The notes below the pieces were generated by a model. The model was not told the DNA's origin. It made no database searches and was given only the letters and a program-made list of their open reading frames with translations. The translations under genes and the position numbers were made by a program. A DNA stretch of 64,000 nt from Gemmatimonadota bacterium (GTDB taxonomy: Bacteria > Latescibacterota > UBA2968 > UBA8231): contig JABJJN010000074.1 in the NCBI GenBank assembly GCA_018660835.1, positions 186,001 through 250,000 of the forward strand, given 5' to 3'. Below, one piece after another: positions 52,266 to 60,541 of the stretch. Each line of letters begins with the position of its first letter. Within the stretch, counting starts at the first letter, position 1.

Positions 52266-53492
52266 ATGAATTCGAGAGAGCGCGTACTGGCTGCAGTCAA
52301 CTTCCGTAAGCCAGACCGCATCCCCATCGATCTAGGGGCCATCCGCGCCTCCGGTATCAACGCCGTCGTCTACGATGAGCTGAAGAAGCGCATGGGAATC
52401 GACAGCCCCACCAAGATTCACGACACGATGCAGATCCTGGCAGAGGTCGAGTTGGACATGCTCCGGCATATCCACGCGGATGTCGTCCCCCTCGATGCTT
52501 TCGACGCGACCTGGTCCGGCCAGCCCGCCAGTGCGGGAACCCAAAGGCAGCTCTTCTGTGGGTTGGACGTGCAATTCCCCCCCGACGCACGGATCACGGT
52601 GGAGGACGACGGCGGTTGGGCACTACACGATGCGGCGAACAAAGTATTCGCCCGGATGCCGAATCAGGGCCTCTACTTCGACTTCACTCGGCCCACCATG
52701 GCAGATACTCGGATCGACCCGAATGCCTTCCGACCGTCTGCTACCGTAGCGGATGAGCAACTGGATGCGATGGCGCAGCGCGGCCGCTACCTGTACGAGG
52801 AAACCGATCTGGCGATTCTTGGCTGGGGTGCCTGCCTGTCCGTGCTGGGGATGAGTGCCCTGCTGGCGGAGAATATCACCCAGGGGTCTCTGGACTCATG
52901 GCTGGTCATGCTGATGACGGAAAAGGAGACTGCCCACGACATGATGGGACGTTGGGTCGATGCAGTGATTGCCCGGATCGAGCTGTTCCACCAGGCCGTC
53001 GGCGACTACTGCTTCGCCTGGGGCGTGGGCTCTGATGACGCCGGAACCCAGCGAGGAGAGCTCATCTCCCCCGACCTGTTCGCCGAGATGATCAAGCCCC
53101 ACTACCGACGGCTGTGCGACTGGGTTCACACCAACACCAACTGGAAGACCTGCCTGCACTCCTGCGGCTCGATCTACAACTACATACCCGAGTGGATCGA
53201 GGCTGGCATCGACATTCTCAACCCCGTGCAGATCTCGGCGGCCAACATGGAACCGGAGCGTCTGATGAGGGAATTCGGAGGGCAGATCGTGTTCTGGGGT
53301 GGCGGCTGCGACACACAGAGCGTTCTGCCCCATGGCACGGTCGACGAGATCGACGCGCACGTGCGACACAATATGGAGATCTTCGGCGGTGGCGAGGGCG
53401 GCTATGTGTTCACCCAGGTACACAACATTCAGCAGGATGTGCCGGTGGCGAATGTGGAGGCCATGCTCGCAGCCGCGCGTCGTTACGCCTAG
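52266..53492 (+). CDS. Uroporphyrinogen decarboxylase-like protein, member 3 (MtaA-type zinc site)
   Basis: This 408-residue protein is the only one of the six with an intact MtaA/MtbA-type zinc motif: H298-S-C300 in CLHSCGS and C348 in GGGCDTQ. In MtaA the site activates a thiol to accept a methyl group from a corrinoid protein. The start NSRERVLAAVNFRKPDRIPID is typical. A long purine-rich ribosome site (GGGAGGTAGGA) precedes the ATG. No corrinoid protein is encoded nearby. Confidence 0.87.
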   Translation: MNSRERVLAAVNFRKPDRIPIDLGAIRASGINAVVYDELKKRMGIDSPTKIHDTMQILAEVELDMLRHIHADVVPLDAFDATWSGQPASAGTQRQLFCGLDVQFPPDARITVEDDGGWALHDAANKVFARMPNQGLYFDFTRPTMADTRIDPNAFRPSATVADEQLDAMAQRGRYLYEETDLAILGWGACLSVLGMSALLAENITQGSLDSWLVMLMTEKETAHDMMGRWVDAVIARIELFHQAVGDYCFAWGVGSDDAGTQRGELISPDLFAEMIKPHYRRLCDWVHTNTNWKTCLHSCGSIYNYIPEWIEAGIDILNPVQISAANMEPERLMREFGGQIVFWGGGCDTQSVLPHGTVDEIDAHVRHNMEIFGGGEGGYVFTQVHNIQQDVPVANVEAMLAAARRYA

Positions 53493-53552
53493 TCGTCGGC
53501 GGCCCCTGAGCCCGATGAGCCCTTCAGCGCCAACCCTGAGGTATCACACGGT

Positions 53553-54680
53553 ATGAAACCAAGAGATCGCGTCATCGCCGCCTTGCAGCATCGTGAAGCC
53601 GACCGGGTACCCACCGGCGACAACCAGGTCGACCCGCGTCTCGTCGAGCAGATCCTCGGTCGCCCGACCCTGGCCAGCACGGGACGTGAGGAGCTTGAGG
53701 CCCTGTGGGATGGGGATCGCCAACGCGTCGTCGCCGACTACTGCAACGACCACGTCGAGCTGCCACTGGCTCTCGACTGGGACTATGTGCGCGTCCCTGT
53801 GGTACCGGCCGATGTCGAACATCCGCGGCTCGAGACGACAGGTCCCTTCTCCTGGATCGACGCCCAGGGCTACGAAGTCGTCATGAATGCCGATGCCGGC
53901 AACATCGCCGTGCGCAGTGAATTCCCCCAACTCGGCATTGACGACCTGCCTGATCCGGCGGTGCCCTTCAAGATCGATCCATCGCAGCTCGACGCCATCC
54001 GACACGTTGTCGGCGAGCTGGGAGAGTCCCACTTCATCGTTGTGCGTTCACCAGTGGACGGCACCTTCCCGTGGGATAGCACGGTGGGCATGGACGAGTT
54101 TCTCGTGCGCATGATCACCGATCCCGATTTCGTGCACCGCGCCATCGATGCATACGTGTCACGCTCCATCGCCTACATCAACGCCATCTTCGATGCCGGT
54201 GCCGACGCCGTGATGACGACGGACGACTACTCCGACAATCGTGGACCGATCATGGGCGTCGAACGTTACCGCGAGTTCCTGTTGCCGGGGCTCAAACGAC
54301 AGTGTGATGCTATCCACGACCGTGGTGGGTATTTCATCAAGCACACCGACGGCAACACGTGGCCCATCCTCGACAGCTTCGTCGAAATCGGTATCGATGG
54401 CTGGCACGGTATCCAGCCGGATATCGGCATGGACTTCAAGCTGCTTCAACAACGTTACGGGGATGACCTCTGCTTCTTTGGCGGCGTCAACTGCTCCACA
54501 CTGATCGACGGCCCGGTGGCGAAGGCCCGCGAGGAGGTCCGCTATGCCATCGAGCACGCCGCCACGGGCGGTGGCCTGGTGATCGCGACCAGCAACGTCG
54601 TGCAACCCGGTACGACGATGGAGAACTACAGTGCCATGCGTCAGGCCGTGCGCGACTTCGGCAGCTACGCGAAGATCTGA
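53553..54680 (+). CDS. Uroporphyrinogen decarboxylase-like protein, member 4
   Basis: The 375-residue protein starts KPRDRVIAALQHREADRVP. At the metal site it has H264-T-D266 (KHTDGN) and C314 (GGVNCSTL), so Asp replaces the first Cys while the last Cys is kept. A MTTDDYSDNRGP segment resembles the substrate-binding DDY loop of related methyltransferases. It ends the plus arm, 29 bases before the convergent cytochrome gene. Confidence 0.85.
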   Translation: MKPRDRVIAALQHREADRVPTGDNQVDPRLVEQILGRPTLASTGREELEALWDGDRQRVVADYCNDHVELPLALDWDYVRVPVVPADVEHPRLETTGPFSWIDAQGYEVVMNADAGNIAVRSEFPQLGIDDLPDPAVPFKIDPSQLDAIRHVVGELGESHFIVVRSPVDGTFPWDSTVGMDEFLVRMITDPDFVHRAIDAYVSRSIAYINAIFDAGADAVMTTDDYSDNRGPIMGVERYREFLLPGLKRQCDAIHDRGGYFIKHTDGNTWPILDSFVEIGIDGWHGIQPDIGMDFKLLQQRYGDDLCFFGGVNCSTLIDGPVAKAREEVRYAIEHAATGGGLVIATSNVVQPGTTMENYSAMRQAVRDFGSYAKI

Positions 54681-54709
54681 ACGGGCGGATCAGGAATTCG
54701 GTCGCACAC

Positions 54710-56719
54710 TCAGTGCACCAGCAGCATCTTGCGCAGCTGAACGCCACCGGGTGCCTGCAGCCTATACAGATATGTTCCAGCAGCCAGCTGTCTGCCTGCA
54801 TCGTCGCGTCCGTCCCAGCCAAGGCCGTGTCTCCCGGCTGCCTGGTCTTCATCGACCAATCTTCGCACCGTCTCGCCTAGCAGATTGTGGACCTCCAGAA
54901 CAACGCGCCCGGAGGCGTGGGTCTCGTAACGGATCGTCGTCGATGGGTTGAAAGGATTCGGATAGTTCTGCTCCAGGGACACCTGATTCGGCACGTCAGC
55001 CTCGTCACCACTCACCGCGGTTGCCCCTGACCACGACCAGACGGCCTCCTCCATCAGATGACCGAAGTGCGGTGGTTGGATGTCTTCCAGTGGACGACCA
55101 TGGCCGTCCTCGGTCCAACCCTTGGCGTCGACGAGGAAGCGGAAGGCGCGGCGATAGATAAGCCGTGCGCGCACATCGACACCGGCACCCTCGACCGGCA
55201 GATCGAAGACGTAGGAGCTTTCGTCAACGCCGAGGGCAGCGATACGATTGTCCCACTGGATACCAGTGGCATCGGTAAAGAACGTAGGGCCCCTTCCTGA
55301 AGCGTCGTGGTTGACCTTGGCGAAAAGAATGCCCGGCAGGCCGGCGAAGTATCCCTGCGCCGGATCCCCCACGCCACCCAGATCGTCGACAACAGGACCT
55401 CGCAGCTGAGTAAGTGGCTGACCATTGCGCCGCCCCTTCGCCTCTACCAGCAGCACCATGTTGCGCACGGTCACACCGTCGGGGACATGATGTCCGGCCT
55501 GATCGTTGATGATCCTGATGTCGACGTGCAACTGCCGGTCACCGATTCGAGACTCCATTTGCAGGGTGAGGGCGTTTTCGAGGTATCGCGCTGTGGTGCC
55601 CTCGATACGGTGGCTGCGGATCGTCAGCGAATCTCGTACGGGAAACCTGTAGCCATACCAGCCACCGATGGTGTCGGCGCCCGAGGGTGGCATATGGCAG
55701 TCGACGCAGGTGGTATACAGAGGCGATTCGGGGTCGCCATAGGGCGAGGCCAGCCACTCGAGATAGGTAGGTTCTGAGATCACGCCTTCCTCATCGGCGA
55801 AGTCGCCATCCTCGTCCGGGTCGTTCATGTCCTGATGGCAGACACCACACATGGCCGCTGTCAGCTGCGGCTGGTAGGAGGGACGCATGATGTTATCGTC
55901 GAGACCGAACTCCGTGTCCCCAAGTCCGCCGTACTGCACCTGGCTCGACGCTTCGGCGGGCCTTGTCAGCGTCACCGAACCGGGATAGAGACCGGGGTAG
56001 TTGGCCTTGGATTCATCGACATAGGCGATCTTGTGGCACAGATCACAGGAGACGCCGTGTAAGGCAGGCGTCGACAGCGACGCAAGCGGATCCAGAGGCT
56101 GGTAGGGTTTGTGCGCCCACGCCTCCGGTTGATGGCACGCGGCGCACTCGGAGGCAGGATTCTCATGGCCGTAGACGGAATCGCGCACATAGACGAAGCC
56201 ACCGTTACCACCTTCAGTTCCTGAGCCGTCATAGATGTCATACACCCACGTGTTGGTGCCGGCCTGGGCCATGGCCGACCCGGTCCAATCTTCGAACTGG
56301 TTGTTGTGGCAGCCGCCACAGATTCTGGCACGAACGAACTGGTAGTCGGGATTGTCATCCTGAGGGATCGCTTCCAGCTCGATCGTGATCCCCGTGGTCG
56401 GTGCGTCGAGCCAGAGGCTGCCATTGTAGAATCCTTGGCGGCCTGCAACGACGACCACCCGCCCGTCCTCGATCCCGGTCAGCTCGAATCGACCGTCAGC
56501 ACCGGTGAGAGTGCGGATCTTCGAGGCACGAATGGAGACAAGTGCCTCCCCGATCGGTGTGCCAGACAGATCGGTGACGATTCCAGTGATCTGTGCCGCT
56601 GCGGTCGGCATGGATAGAGTTCCCAGGATCAACAGGGCGGCGACAGCTGAGGCGCGAGTTATCGGTGGTACGAACAATTGCGGCAGCCAACCTGCTTGTC
56701 TTTCAGGAAGCATCGTCAT
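54710..56719 (-). CDS. Secreted pentahaem c-type cytochrome with carboxypeptidase-regulatory and FlgD/T9SS domains
   Basis: The 669-residue exported protein has a signal peptide, then a carboxypeptidase-regulatory-like sandwich (ITGIVTDLSGTPIGEALVS). Five CXXCH haem sites follow: CGGCH, CAACH, CDLCH, CGVCH and CVDCH, between about residues 135 and 350. A beta-rich middle follows, and the C-terminus begins with NYPNPFNPSTTIRYE and ends in a FlgD-like fold, typical of T9SS or outer-membrane-associated export. It starts four bases inside the URO-D stop (ATGA). It probably transfers electrons outside the inner membrane. The axial ligands are not all traced. Confidence 0.85.
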   Translation of the reverse strand: MTMLPERQAGWLPQLFVPPITRASAVAALLILGTLSMPTAAAQITGIVTDLSGTPIGEALVSIRASKIRTLTGADGRFELTGIEDGRVVVVAGRQGFYNGSLWLDAPTTGITIELEAIPQDDNPDYQFVRARICGGCHNNQFEDWTGSAMAQAGTNTWVYDIYDGSGTEGGNGGFVYVRDSVYGHENPASECAACHQPEAWAHKPYQPLDPLASLSTPALHGVSCDLCHKIAYVDESKANYPGLYPGSVTLTRPAEASSQVQYGGLGDTEFGLDDNIMRPSYQPQLTAAMCGVCHQDMNDPDEDGDFADEEGVISEPTYLEWLASPYGDPESPLYTTCVDCHMPPSGADTIGGWYGYRFPVRDSLTIRSHRIEGTTARYLENALTLQMESRIGDRQLHVDIRIINDQAGHHVPDGVTVRNMVLLVEAKGRRNGQPLTQLRGPVVDDLGGVGDPAQGYFAGLPGILFAKVNHDASGRGPTFFTDATGIQWDNRIAALGVDESSYVFDLPVEGAGVDVRARLIYRRAFRFLVDAKGWTEDGHGRPLEDIQPPHFGHLMEEAVWSWSGATAVSGDEADVPNQVSLEQNYPNPFNPSTTIRYETHASGRVVLEVHNLLGETVRRLVDEDQAAGRHGLGWDGRDDAGRQLAAGTYLYRLQAPGGVQLRKMLLVH

Positions 56720-57849
56720 GTCGTTCTGTTGCGATAGTGGGCGAATCCCTCCACCAGGGTCTGGATGTTCTCGAAGGGGGTACCCGGAGCGATCGTGGAG
56801 GATCCCCCAAGAAGCAAACCGCGTCGTGGTCCCATATCCACCAGCCAGCGGATCTGGTCCCGCACATCGACCGGTGTACCGAAAGGCAGTGTCGTCGTGA
56901 CGGACACCCCGGCAATGATGATCAGATCCTCACCGGTCCTCGACTTCATCGCGCAGATACGCGGATAGTCCATTCCGTCTTCGTACTGAAACCCCTGGAA
57001 ACCGGCGATACCCGCCTCCAGCAGGCGCGGCACCATGGCCATCAGATTTCCATCACAATGCCACAGCAGTCGCACGCCGCGTGTCACGAGTGGTTCGATG
57101 ACCTGTGCGAAGTACGGCAGCCACAGGCGATCCAGACTCTCTTCGCGCACCAGGGCTCCACGGGAATCGGCCATGTCGTGGTCGAGACGAACCAGCGGTG
57201 GCAATCCCCCTTCGGTTATCGCTTGCGCCACAGCCCGATTGTTGCATAACGCCACGTCCGCCTGTAGTCGGAAGTGTTGTTCCATCACCTCTGGATACAG
57301 GGCATAAGCGGAGAAATACGCCTCGTACCCATAGGCGCCATAGGCGAGAGTGGGGAATCGCACACAGCCGTGGCCACTTTTGAGAATCTGCGGACCAAGG
57401 AGGGCCTGGATTCGCTGCTCGTCGTCGATCACCTGCTGGCATCGGGCCACTTCGTCGAATTGCAGCGCCTGCTGCCGCAGGGCAGGAAATACGACGCACT
57501 CCAGGTGTTCGACGACCGCTTCGGGCGAATCGATGTGTATGCCATCGATCATGACACGATCGATTCCGGTCGTAGCGCGGCGGGCACCCTCGTAGCCATC
57601 GGGCCCCATGGTCAGGGGATTGTCGGGGATCCATTGATCCAGCAGACAGGTTCCCACCCGTTGCTGGAAGGCCAGGTAGGTAGCATGCGGATCGCGCCGG
57701 TAGTCACCCGGCGAGCACCCCGCGAGACGTTCGATGTGGCCGTGGTCCATGACGTGGATGAGCCAGCTGGGAATCCCGGACGTGGTTCGCTGGTGGATCG
57801 TGTCCAACGCGAGTTGTGCTGTGTCGATGGGTGTCATCCGGACTGACAT
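56716..57849 (-). CDS. Uroporphyrinogen decarboxylase-like protein, member 5
   Basis: The 377-residue member belongs to the minus arm. The metal motif reads WHCDGN, that is H-C-D rather than H-X-C, and the late strand IIAGVSVTTTL has no Cys. An N-terminal segment (TPIDTAQLALDTIHQRTTSG) is longer than in the others. Its stop overlaps the cytochrome start, so the two are translationally coupled. Function unknown beyond the family. Confidence 0.82.
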   Translation of the reverse strand: MSVRMTPIDTAQLALDTIHQRTTSGIPSWLIHVMDHGHIERLAGCSPGDYRRDPHATYLAFQQRVGTCLLDQWIPDNPLTMGPDGYEGARRATTGIDRVMIDGIHIDSPEAVVEHLECVVFPALRQQALQFDEVARCQQVIDDEQRIQALLGPQILKSGHGCVRFPTLAYGAYGYEAYFSAYALYPEVMEQHFRLQADVALCNNRAVAQAITEGGLPPLVRLDHDMADSRGALVREESLDRLWLPYFAQVIEPLVTRGVRLLWHCDGNLMAMVPRLLEAGIAGFQGFQYEDGMDYPRICAMKSRTGEDLIIIAGVSVTTTLPFGTPVDVRDQIRWLVDMGPRRGLLLGGSSTIAPGTPFENIQTLVEGFAHYRNRTT

Positions 57850-57875
57850 GGCATTGAGGACGGATCGTAGCCGCC

Positions 57876-58895
57876 CTATTCGTAGAGCCCGTAGGCGTGA
57901 CCGGCCTCGACCATGGCCAGATAGTTATCCGGGTTGACGCTCGAGTGAATACTGTTGCTCGAGCTGAGGATGAAACCGCCTCCCGGTGAGGCCGCGGCGA
58001 GGCAGTGACAGACAGCGGCATCCACCTGGCCCCTGGTTCCGTGGCTGAGCAGTTCGCCGCAGTCAATGTTGCCCACCAGACAGACCCGGTCGCCGTAGGC
58101 CTCCTTCACCCGGCGGATATCCATCCCGGCCACCGGTTCCAGAGGATTGATGGCATCCGGGCCGGCGTCGACGATGAGATCAAGGATGTCCCAGAGATTT
58201 CCATCGGAATGTTTGATGCACAGGGCGCCTTCTTCGTGGATCGCGTCGATGGCCTTCTTGAGTCGCGGAAAGATGAATTCCTCGAAGTGAACTGGAGACA
58301 TCATGGGTGCAAAGTTGTGTGCGTAGTCGTCGCCCAGGATGACGACGTCTACACCGGCGCGCACGGCGCGTCGAGCGATGGTGATGTTCGTGTCAACGAC
58401 GAGATCCATCAGGGCGTGGGCGAACTCAGGGTCATCGGCGAAGCACATCAGAAGGTGGTCAAGTCCGGCCAGGTAGGCGGCCCACATGAAAGCTGCCCGA
58501 TGATGGAAGGTGATCGCTTTGCGCCCCTTGTACCGGTCAACGAGACCCTCGACCTCACCCAGACGCCACGACGCATGGGGATCCGGAGGTGTGTAGGTAC
58601 GCAGCTGATCCATGTTGGTGACCGACCTACCCACCGGGTGGGCCAGCGTTTCGGCCGACTTGCGATACGTGACGCCCCACTCGTCCACGTAGGATGTGTC
58701 GGTCTCATCGTGATGTTGGAAGACACATCCGGTCCCCACAGCATCGAGGCCGATCGCATCGGCGAAGGCACCGATCTCTACAGCCCGAGGAAAGAGGGCG
58801 CGACGGACGCCGACGTCGATGACGGACTCGATGATAGGCACCCGGTCGGGCTGCTCGTTGCGGAGGGCGGTGAGGACGCGTTCGGCACTGTTCAT
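57876..58895 (-). CDS. Uroporphyrinogen decarboxylase-like protein, member 6
   Basis: The ATG at 58895 (MNSAERVLTALRNEQPDRVP) aligns with the start of its paralogues, giving 339 residues; an ATG at 58922 is possible. The metal site shows H229-S-D231 (KHSDGN) and C279 (GNIDCGEL), like member 4. LGDDYAHNFAPMMSP is the DDY loop. It leads the minus arm, 26 bases before member 5, and faces members 1-4 across the convergent cytochrome. Confidence 0.84.
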   Translation of the reverse strand: MNSAERVLTALRNEQPDRVPIIESVIDVGVRRALFPRAVEIGAFADAIGLDAVGTGCVFQHHDETDTSYVDEWGVTYRKSAETLAHPVGRSVTNMDQLRTYTPPDPHASWRLGEVEGLVDRYKGRKAITFHHRAAFMWAAYLAGLDHLLMCFADDPEFAHALMDLVVDTNITIARRAVRAGVDVVILGDDYAHNFAPMMSPVHFEEFIFPRLKKAIDAIHEEGALCIKHSDGNLWDILDLIVDAGPDAINPLEPVAGMDIRRVKEAYGDRVCLVGNIDCGELLSHGTRGQVDAAVCHCLAAASPGGGFILSSSNSIHSSVNPDNYLAMVEAGHAYGLYE

Positions 58896-58995
58896 GGACA
58901 GTTCGCCACGGGTCGCGCCCATCCGCCGGTGATCTCAACCGGTAGAGATCCGCAACGGTTCGGCTAGGCGTCAGAGGACAGGTATAGTTCTCAGT

Positions 58996-59145
58996 ATGCA
59001 CAAACAGGGGTCGCTGGACGAGATCTTCGACGAATTCGCTGCAATCCTGTTCACCACCGATGTGCCTGGCAATTCGAACTGGCTCTCTGTCGCAGCCCTT
59101 GATCCACCGACCCGGACACACGAGTATGACCCGCATCGCTTTTGA
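58996..59145 (+). CDS. Possible small protein of 49 residues
   Basis: An ATG at 58996 opens 49 codons ending at TGA 59143-59145. The product begins MHKQGSLDEIFDEFAAILF and is acidic with a hydrophobic patch. It lies upstream of the PhyH gene on the same strand. The ribosome site is weak and no family is recognised, so it may be chance. Confidence 0.3.
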   Translation: MHKQGSLDEIFDEFAAILFTTDVPGNSNWLSVAALDPPTRTHEYDPHRF

Positions 59146-59172
59146 CCTCTCTCCTCCGCCCGGGGTGAAATC

Positions 59173-60300
59173 ATGTCCCAACTCCCGTCTCTCGATGATC
59201 GACTGCGACTCCCCTACTCCCTCGGCACGGGAATCCCCAAGGGGGGTGAAGCAGAGATCGAGGGATACGTAGAGTCACTTCGAGTCCAAGGTTTCTGTGT
59301 CATCGAGCGCGTGATCCCAGAAGGCGATGTCGATGCGGTTCGAGAGAGTGTGCACGAAGGCCGCGAACGGTTGCAGACAGACCGGCAGGAGGAGCGCGAC
59401 AAACGCATCGAGCTCGAACGCCAGCGCAATCCTGATGTTGAGATCGGTGCGGGTTCTGTTCGGCCACCGCCGGCACCTCACGCCGAGCTCAGCGACATCG
59501 CCCGCAACGAGACCTTCGCCGAGTATCTCGTGGAGCCACGCGTGCTTCGCGTCGCCAGGACCATGCTCGATCCACACGTCCGCGTTCAGCAGACGGAGGT
59601 CAACAAATCGTCAAGGGCAGCGACGGAAGCACTCTCTGAGGCGCAGCTGCGACGACGCGGCTGGCACTCCGACTGGCCTCATGATCTAACAGCGTACGGG
59701 CCAAACCCCGAAGAGCCGTGGAAACACTGCGGCGCCATCGCCCAGCCCTTCCCGGATGTCTGCATGGCACTGTCCACGGTCTGGTACCTGGGTCCTGAAG
59801 ACGTGACGCCTTACAACGGTGGCACCTGGGTGGTTCCCGGGTCCCACAAAGACGCGCGCAATCCACGCGGCCCCGATGACGGCATCGATGAACGAGCGCC
59901 GATCCCCGGGGAGTTCCAGGTCTCGGCTCCCGCAGGCTCCGTGTTCATGCAGGACACACGGATCTGGCACTCGGGCGCCACCAACCAGAGTCAGCACGAA
60001 CGCACCGCCGTCGTCTGCCGCTATGCACCATGGTGGTTGTCGGGCAATGAGTTCGGCAATCTGCACTCGGGTGGCCACACACTCAGGATGTACGTGCCGC
60101 AGGAAGTGTATGCGAGATTCTCACCGGAACTGCAGCTGCTGTACCGGCATCTTGCTGAGGGCGTCGAAGATGTCCTGCAGCCCGAAAATCAGCACAAGGC
60201 GCGCCGCGCCCGCTTCGTCGACCAGCCGGAGTTGCGTGAGCCAGATCGCTTCGGTGACAACAGTCACATCGTGATCGGACCAATGGACGGGGATCAATGA
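59173..60300 (+). CDS. PhyH-family Fe(II)/2-oxoglutarate dioxygenase (charged N-terminal insert)
   Basis: The 375-residue protein has the canonical ferrous site: H165-S-D167 (RGWHSDWPHD) and distal H266 (RIWHSGATN). GGTWVVPGSHKDARNP and GSVFMQDTR are typical strands. A strongly charged helix around 55-90 (DVDAVRESVHEGRERLQTD and following) is an insertion relative to short PhyH proteins. It stands alone between the URO-D cluster and the regulator. Substrate unknown. Confidence 0.86.
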   Translation: MSQLPSLDDRLRLPYSLGTGIPKGGEAEIEGYVESLRVQGFCVIERVIPEGDVDAVRESVHEGRERLQTDRQEERDKRIELERQRNPDVEIGAGSVRPPPAPHAELSDIARNETFAEYLVEPRVLRVARTMLDPHVRVQQTEVNKSSRAATEALSEAQLRRRGWHSDWPHDLTAYGPNPEEPWKHCGAIAQPFPDVCMALSTVWYLGPEDVTPYNGGTWVVPGSHKDARNPRGPDDGIDERAPIPGEFQVSAPAGSVFMQDTRIWHSGATNQSQHERTAVVCRYAPWWLSGNEFGNLHSGGHTLRMYVPQEVYARFSPELQLLYRHLAEGVEDVLQPENQHKARRARFVDQPELREPDRFGDNSHIVIGPMDGDQ

Positions 60301-60484
60301 GCAACGCCGGGTGACATCGACAGCCTCCTGCCCGATGGCGACGAAGAGGATGGCCATTTCTGCACGACAGGTATTGCTGGTGGTTCTTCCTGCTCCGAGT
60401 TGTCATCTCGGCTCCGCGCTGGCGGTGCCAAGTACTCCCGATTCGTGCTTGTCGCGTCACCATCGACCACATATCCTGAAGCCT

Positions 60485-60507
60485 GCTGTCACCATCTCGG
60501 CGACAGC
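60485..60507 (+). terminator. Possible hairpin terminator after the PhyH gene
   Basis: GCTGTC (60485-60490) and GACAGC (60502-60507) form a six-base stem with an 11-base loop, followed by a pyrimidine-rich tract (TGCCCCTTCTT). It is 185 bases after the PhyH stop and 35 before the regulator start, so it may instead sit in the regulator leader. The remaining part of 60301-60541 shows no gene. Confidence 0.3.
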
Positions 60508-60541
60508 TGCCCCTTCTTAGACGACCAAAGCGAGTTGCCTC

